From Spirochaetaceae bacterium (lineage in GTDB: Bacteria > Spirochaetota > Spirochaetia > Treponematales > Breznakiellaceae): a DNA stretch of 16,312 nt. The stretch is taken from assembly GCA_031265635.1 (NCBI GenBank), contig JAISCK010000184.1:1-16312 (forward strand). The letters are read 5' to 3'. Positions within the stretch are counted from its first letter, which is position 1. Every line of letters begins with the position of its first letter. The position numbers and the translations under genes were made by a program. Shown in pieces: positions 13,410 to 16,312 of this stretch. The notes beneath the pieces were generated by a model. It was not told where the DNA came from and did not search any database. It saw only the letters and a list, made by a program, of their open reading frames with translations.

Positions 13410-14453
13410 CTACTGGTACATGATGATGTAGGGCCTTGGGTCCAGGGAGAGAACTTCCCTGGGCTCAAGGAGCGGTTCGTCATATCCCGCGCCGGGTGTG
13501 CCGAGGTTGTAAAAGAGCTTGAAGCCCTTGACCGGAATATTGACCGCCCTGGCGTTATACGCATAGGATGAGCGTTTTATGGACGGGCTGCCAAAGCCGT
13601 CGGCGCAGTGAACCAGCCTGACTTTTTCAAAATCGCTTCGTACCTCTTCGCGGTTCCGTATCATTCTCCAGTTAAACTGGTGAATGACCAGCATGCGCTC
13701 GCCGGGTATCTTGTGTTCCCTTATATAGTCTTCCATGACCCTCTGGGCTTCGTTGATTTCAGCCGCGCTGACGCTGCCTATTTCTTCCATGGGCTTTTCG
13801 GTACGCCATTCAGGGTCAAGGGCCAGATGCACATTGGGGTAACGCAGATAGGGGAACATTCTTTTAAGGGAGTCAATCACACCATAACGGCCTATCTGAT
13901 GGTCCAGGAAGATGAGTATGTCGTGGTCAAGGGCATACTGGATATAGTTTTGAAGCACCGTTTCATTGAGTATGCCTATCTGGCCTTCGGGCCAGACGGT
14001 TCCGTAGATTATATAAAAGGCTTTTTTGATACCCCGGCCATTGTTGATTTCAAGGTATTCGTCGGCAAGGGCGGAGAGCCGCCTGTCCAGTTCTTCAAGG
14101 GGATAGAGGCCCAGTATGCCCATGCGCCGGGACAGGGGATGGCCGTAAAAGGCCAGTATATCCTGGTTAAGGAGCAGGGATCTTTCATCTTCAATCCTGC
14201 TGGCCTGAAGCGCAAGCTCGTTTTCCGTCATGGCCCAATAGGGGCGGGCGGCTTCCTGTTCACGGCTTTCCTGATAAAATTCCTCAAAATAAATTGAAGG
14301 GAAGGTCCGCCGCTCCGGGGCGTTTTCCGCGCCGGTCCCGGAAGCTTCTGCCAAAAGACTCTGTCCCCCCAACAGGGCGGGGAAAAGCATACAACATGTG
14401 AGAAAAAGACCCGCGCTTTTGCCGGGTCCTTTACAAAGCCTGTGTGTTACCAT
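13410..14453 (-). CDS. Secreted protein of unknown function
   Basis: A 347-residue protein that I cannot assign. The ATG at 14453 gives a signal peptide with a basic n-region (MVTHRLCKGPGKS), a hydrophobic core (about 14-33) and a likely cleavage after LLA near residue 35. There is no convincing lipobox. The mature part alternates helices and strands. It contains runs of conserved-looking residues such as YGTVWPEGQIG, FLDHQIGRYGV and NVHLALDPEWR, then VIHQFNWRMI and VHCADGFG, ending DPRPYIIMYQ. Buried acidic and His residues in strand-end positions suggest a TIM-barrel-like, perhaps sugar- or polymer-active enzyme, but this is speculative. An in-frame TTG at 14516 would extend it by 21 residues and spoil the signal peptide. 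No SD is present. A terminator-like hairpin lies inside codons 9-18. Confidence 0.8.
   Translation of the reverse strand: MVTHRLCKGPGKSAGLFLTCCMLFPALLGGQSLLAEASGTGAENAPERRTFPSIYFEEFYQESREQEAARPYWAMTENELALQASRIEDERSLLLNQDILAFYGHPLSRRMGILGLYPLEELDRRLSALADEYLEINNGRGIKKAFYIIYGTVWPEGQIGILNETVLQNYIQYALDHDILIFLDHQIGRYGVIDSLKRMFPYLRYPNVHLALDPEWRTEKPMEEIGSVSAAEINEAQRVMEDYIREHKIPGERMLVIHQFNWRMIRNREEVRSDFEKVRLVHCADGFGSPSIKRSSYAYNARAVNIPVKGFKLFYNLGTPGAGYDEPLLEPREVLSLDPRPYIIMYQ
14401..14428 (-). terminator. Terminator-like hairpin inside the signal-peptide codons
   Basis: On the minus strand GACCCG (14428-14423) pairs with CGGGTC (14413-14408). The inner GC/GC pairs extend the stem around an AAAA loop with one bulged base, and TTTTT (14407-14403) follows. 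By structure it is a good intrinsic terminator, but it begins 25 nt into the secreted-protein gene. It may act as an attenuator, or as the true end of the transcript from the upstream zincin gene. Confidence 0.6.
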
Positions 14454-14460
14454 GGTTCTT

Positions 14461-14466
14461 ACAGTA
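14461..14466 (-). promoter_or_regulatory. -10-like element just before the secreted-protein start
   Basis: The minus strand reads GATACTGTAAGAACC directly before the ATG, so TACTGT ends 7 nt from the start codon. This closely resembles the alaS region, GATACTATAGAACC. No -35 match is visible at 16-18 bp, so the call depends on the likeness to alaS. Confidence 0.35.
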
Positions 14467-14486
14467 TCGGCAGAATTCGCCTTTTT

Positions 14487-14553
14487 CCGCAGGGCCTCCG
14501 CGGGCTGTCCGGCCAAGCAGACGGGAGGCTGTTTTTGGGGAACCGCCCTGCGG
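14487..14553. repeat. 9-bp perfect inverted repeat in the intergenic gap
   Basis: CCGCAGGGC (14487-14495) and GCCCTGCGG (14545-14553) are perfect complements separated by 49 nt. A shorter CCTCC/GGGAGG pair is nested inside. This fills most of the 103-bp gap between the zincin and secreted-protein genes. There is no T tract, so it may be a leader RNA structure or a protein-binding site. Confidence 0.5.
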
Positions 14554-14556
14554 GGG

Positions 14557-15345
14557 CTACAGTTCCTTTAGTTCCCTTTCAACCTCGTTGAGCCTTTTTT
14601 TAAGGTTGTCTATGGTACGGGTAAGGCGGGCCCTTTCCCTTTCAAGCTGATCCCGAGGGTCTTCGTCCGGGGGCTTTTTGAGGATTTCGCGGACCGAGTC
14701 GGGGCTCTTGCCCGAAAGCAGGGAATGTTCGGCCGCCAGGCGCTTTTCGCCATCCCTGATGCCGGCGAGGAATTTCATGTTGTCGGGGCCGACCTGGGGG
14801 TTGAGGTTGTACTGAAACATCTTTATCGCCACTTTGGCGGCATTGCGGGGTATGCAGAGTATCCTGTCTATGTAGTCGTCAAAGCGGGCGCCCAGGGCGT
14901 CGCAGAGTTCGTTGGCCTTGATCAGGGCCTGTCCAAGGGCCTTTACCAGAGCGCCGTTTTCTGCAAGGTATTTTTCGCGTATTTCTCCGGTAAGTTTGGC
15001 CAGTTCGGGCGAGCCTGAAAAGATATTGCGGTAGACGCCTTTCTTTTCGGCTTTCTCAAGGAGGGCGTGAAAAACAGCCCAGAATTCATGGTTGTGGGCC
15101 CGCTGGGGGAGGGTTCCTTTTTTTGAACAGGCATGGAGATGGTGGGCGTACTCATGTATGGCCGTATAGATGAGCAGATTCTCCTCGTCAGAAGAGAAAT
15201 TCCTGTTGTGAAGCAGTATCTCCCTGCTTTCAACCTTATAAAGACCGTTGACCTTTTTGCTCTTCTTCCCCGAAAAGATAACGGAAAAATCCAGGGGAGC
15301 GTCTTCGACGGAAAGGAGGAGTTTTTTGACCTGATCCTGGTTCAT
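14557..15345 (-). CDS. Zincin-like (HExxH) putative metallopeptidase with C-terminal coiled coil
   Basis: A 262-residue cytoplasmic protein (no signal peptide). The motif TAIHEYAHHLHA gives His64-Glu65-x2-His68, and HNHEFWAVFH about 18 residues later provides a third ligand (His86 or Glu87). This spacing and the FW pair recall the SprT/YgjP-type minimal zincins. The middle (about 100-215) is helical and unassigned. The last 35 residues form a charged heptad-like helix (DQLERERARLTRTIDNLKKR and on), probably a dimerising coiled coil. The ATG lies 9 nt after the rsmE stop with no SD, so it is coupled to rsmE or read from a -10-like TAGTAT that overlaps the rsmE stop. Catalytic activity and substrate are unknown. 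It could be a non-proteolytic family member. Confidence 0.85.
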   Translation of the reverse strand: MNQDQVKKLLLSVEDAPLDFSVIFSGKKSKKVNGLYKVESREILLHNRNFSSDEENLLIYTAIHEYAHHLHACSKKGTLPQRAHNHEFWAVFHALLEKAEKKGVYRNIFSGSPELAKLTGEIREKYLAENGALVKALGQALIKANELCDALGARFDDYIDRILCIPRNAAKVAIKMFQYNLNPQVGPDNMKFLAGIRDGEKRLAAEHSLLSGKSPDSVREILKKPPDEDPRDQLERERARLTRTIDNLKKRLNEVERELKEL

Positions 15346-15354
15346 GGGAATATA

Positions 15355-16110
15355 CTACCCGAGGCCGCCTGTTTTTTCCAGAGCCAGCACGACGGCGGCT
15401 ATGCAGGCGGTCTCGGTCTTGAGCGCCCGGCTGCCCAGGGAAAGCCGCGAAAAGCCCGCTTCCTCAAGGAGGTCCCGTTCCCGGTCCGACCAGCCCCGTT
15501 CACAGCCTATGGCCAGCACCACAGGCCGCCCGGCCGCGGCAAGACGGGTCATGGAACCTTCGGGGCGTACATTGTCCGGGGCGATGAGCAGGGGCAGGGG
15601 CGTCCATGTTGTCCCGGGGGCGTTTTTTGCCCATGGCGTATAACGGAGCCATTCGTCTAGGCTGGAAAACGCGGCAAGTCCGGGCAGGGCCGTGTCCCTG
15701 GCCTGGACCGCCCCTTCGATAAGGGCCTGCCGCGCCCCGCCGTCGCCAAGGAGCCTTGAGTCCCGGTAACTCTTTTCTCCCAGATCGGTTCCCAAAAGAT
15801 CTATGGCCTCTATACCGAAATTTGAAAGGTCCCTGAGTATGCGGCGGAGCTGAATCGGCCTGGGAAAACCGAGCGCGAGGCGGATAGGATGACGGGGCGG
15901 AGGATCGTTTTTCAGGTCCAGGGTATACCGCACCGAACCGTCTCTGCCCACCGCGTCTATATACCCGGCGCCGGTCTGCCCGCCAAGCACGCCGGCCTCA
16001 AACACATCGCCCGCTTTTTTATGCAGCACTTTAAGGAGATGTATCGTCCTCCCGTCCCTTCGGGAAAGGGGCTTCCCGATTTCTTCAGCCTCGAAAAGAA
16101 TAATGTTCAC
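15355..16110 (-). CDS. rsmE: 16S rRNA (uracil(1498)-N(3))-methyltransferase
   Basis: A cytoplasmic SPOUT-class methyltransferase that uses S-adenosylmethionine to methylate U1498 of 16S rRNA in the 30S decoding region. The 251 residues have an N-terminal PUA-like RNA-binding region (about 1-70) and a C-terminal knotted domain. This domain carries GCERGWSDRE for the family's GPEGG/PERGW loop and LGSRALKTETA, the diagnostic RsmE signature that binds the cofactor in the knot. The start is GTG at 16110-16108, with MNIILFEAEE following. No SD is present, and a promoter-like element ends 6 nt upstream. It is the first gene of a probable three-gene unit with the zincin and the secreted protein. Confidence 0.95.
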   Translation of the reverse strand: MNIILFEAEEIGKPLSRRDGRTIHLLKVLHKKAGDVFEAGVLGGQTGAGYIDAVGRDGSVRYTLDLKNDPPPRHPIRLALGFPRPIQLRRILRDLSNFGIEAIDLLGTDLGEKSYRDSRLLGDGGARQALIEGAVQARDTALPGLAAFSSLDEWLRYTPWAKNAPGTTWTPLPLLIAPDNVRPEGSMTRLAAAGRPVVLAIGCERGWSDRERDLLEEAGFSRLSLGSRALKTETACIAAVVLALEKTGGLG

Positions 16111-16116
16111 CGTACC

Positions 16117-16145
16117 AGTGTAGGGAATGCTGAACGGAAAGGCAA
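16117..16145 (-). promoter_or_regulatory. Candidate leaderless promoter of rsmE
   Basis: The minus strand has TTGCCT (16145-16140), 17 bp, then TACACT (16122-16117), which ends 6 nt before the GTG start. Transcription would start at the start codon. Spacing and -35 are good and the -10 is moderate. Confidence 0.5.
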
Positions 16146-16196
16146 GCGCGGACGGCTTCCCGAAGCGCTAGTACAAAAAAATGTATACAGTAGAAA

Positions 16197-16229
16197 CTTG
16201 TTCGATAACCGGCCGGGTTATCGAACAAG
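16197..16229 (-). terminator. 14-bp perfect hairpin, probable terminator of the upstream gene
   Basis: CTTGTTCGATAACC (16197-16210) and GGTTATCGAACAAG (16216-16229) are perfectly complementary with a 5-nt loop, starting 5 nt after the stop of the partial gene. On the minus strand TTTCTA follows, and a run of seven T lies about 13 nt further on. The T run next to the stem is weak, so an operator function in front of rsmE is also possible. Confidence 0.6.
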
Positions 16230-16234
16230 CCACG

Positions 16235-16312
16235 TTACCCTTTCAGAATTGCCAGGGCTTCATCGCGGTAGCAGTCCATGATGTAGGGAATCTTCGTTAC
16301 CCGGACACATTC
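16235..16312 (-). CDS. C-terminal end of an unrecognised protein (partial)
   Basis: The minus strand is open from the right edge to TAA at 16237-16235, encoding a 25-residue tail (ECVRVTKIPYIMDCYRDEAL, then AILKG). A hairpin follows 5 nt after the stop, and rsmE is next on the same strand. The tail is too short to identify a family. Confidence reflects that it is the end of a gene, not any function. Confidence 0.6.
   Translation of the reverse strand, partial: ECVRVTKIPYIMDCYRDEALAILKG

Noticed and set aside
1..16312. CRISPR array, tRNA, rRNA or insertion sequence
   Set aside because: No regularly spaced repeats, cloverleaf-like sequence, rRNA or transposase was seen on either strand.

Overview
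The window looks like a chromosomal segment of a spirochaete, most likely a relative of Treponema or Spirochaeta. The clues are an AlaS N-terminus of the kind seen in spirochaetes and Bacteroidetes, a FliL-like protein, a GlgP-type glucan phosphorylase, frequent TTG and GTG starts, and many genes without a Shine-Dalgarno (SD) sequence. This assignment is inference from protein character; no rRNA is present. The right edge cuts one gene and the left edge cuts alaS.

Layout. (1) 1-2440, minus strand: a small cupin gene translationally coupled to glmS, a weak terminator, then alaS with its own promoter and apparently no leader. (2) 2496-4548, plus strand: a FliL-like membrane protein, then a three-gene operon of a small membrane protein, an ECF sigma factor (ATGA overlap) and a ZAS-type anti-sigma factor with two C-terminal membrane segments. 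An ECF-type promoter lies upstream and a terminator closes the operon. (3) 4633-8287, minus strand: a four-gene catabolic operon, in transcription order a beta-keto acid cleavage enzyme (BKACE/DUF849), a ketopantoate-reductase-like dehydrogenase, a 60-residue one-pass membrane protein and a sodium:solute symporter. A textbook sigma-54 promoter precedes it, and a divergent PAS-AAA+-Fis sigma-54 activator lies at 8467-9849. A long imperfect dyad between the two is a likely activator site. (4) 9974-13388, plus strand: a 3-hydroxybutyryl-CoA dehydrogenase gene and glgP. (5) 13410-16110, minus strand: rsmE, a small HExxH zincin-like protein, and a secreted protein of unknown function whose first codons contain a terminator-like hairpin. 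(6) 16235-16312: the 3' end of an unrecognised gene, followed by a 14-bp perfect hairpin.

The most interesting part is region 3. The sequence supports a model in which the symporter, perhaps with its 60-residue partner, imports a carboxylate. The PanE-fold dehydrogenase oxidises it to a beta-keto acid, and BKACE cleaves that with acetyl-CoA into acetoacetate and a new acyl-CoA. The whole set would be switched on by the adjacent activator. The substrate is unknown. The dehydrogenase lacks one Asn of the ketopantoate pocket, and the BKACE has Trp-Pro where the lysine-pathway enzyme Kce has its amine-binding Glu, so neither canonical substrate fits well. By eye the island is lower in GC than its flanks, and its genes carry recognisable SD sequences, whereas most flanking housekeeping genes do not. 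This is consistent with horizontal acquisition.

A second theme is leaderless or near-leaderless expression. Several SD-less genes (alaS, rsmE, probably the secreted protein and glgP, and nearly the FliL-like gene) have a -10-like hexamer ending 6-11 nt before the start codon.
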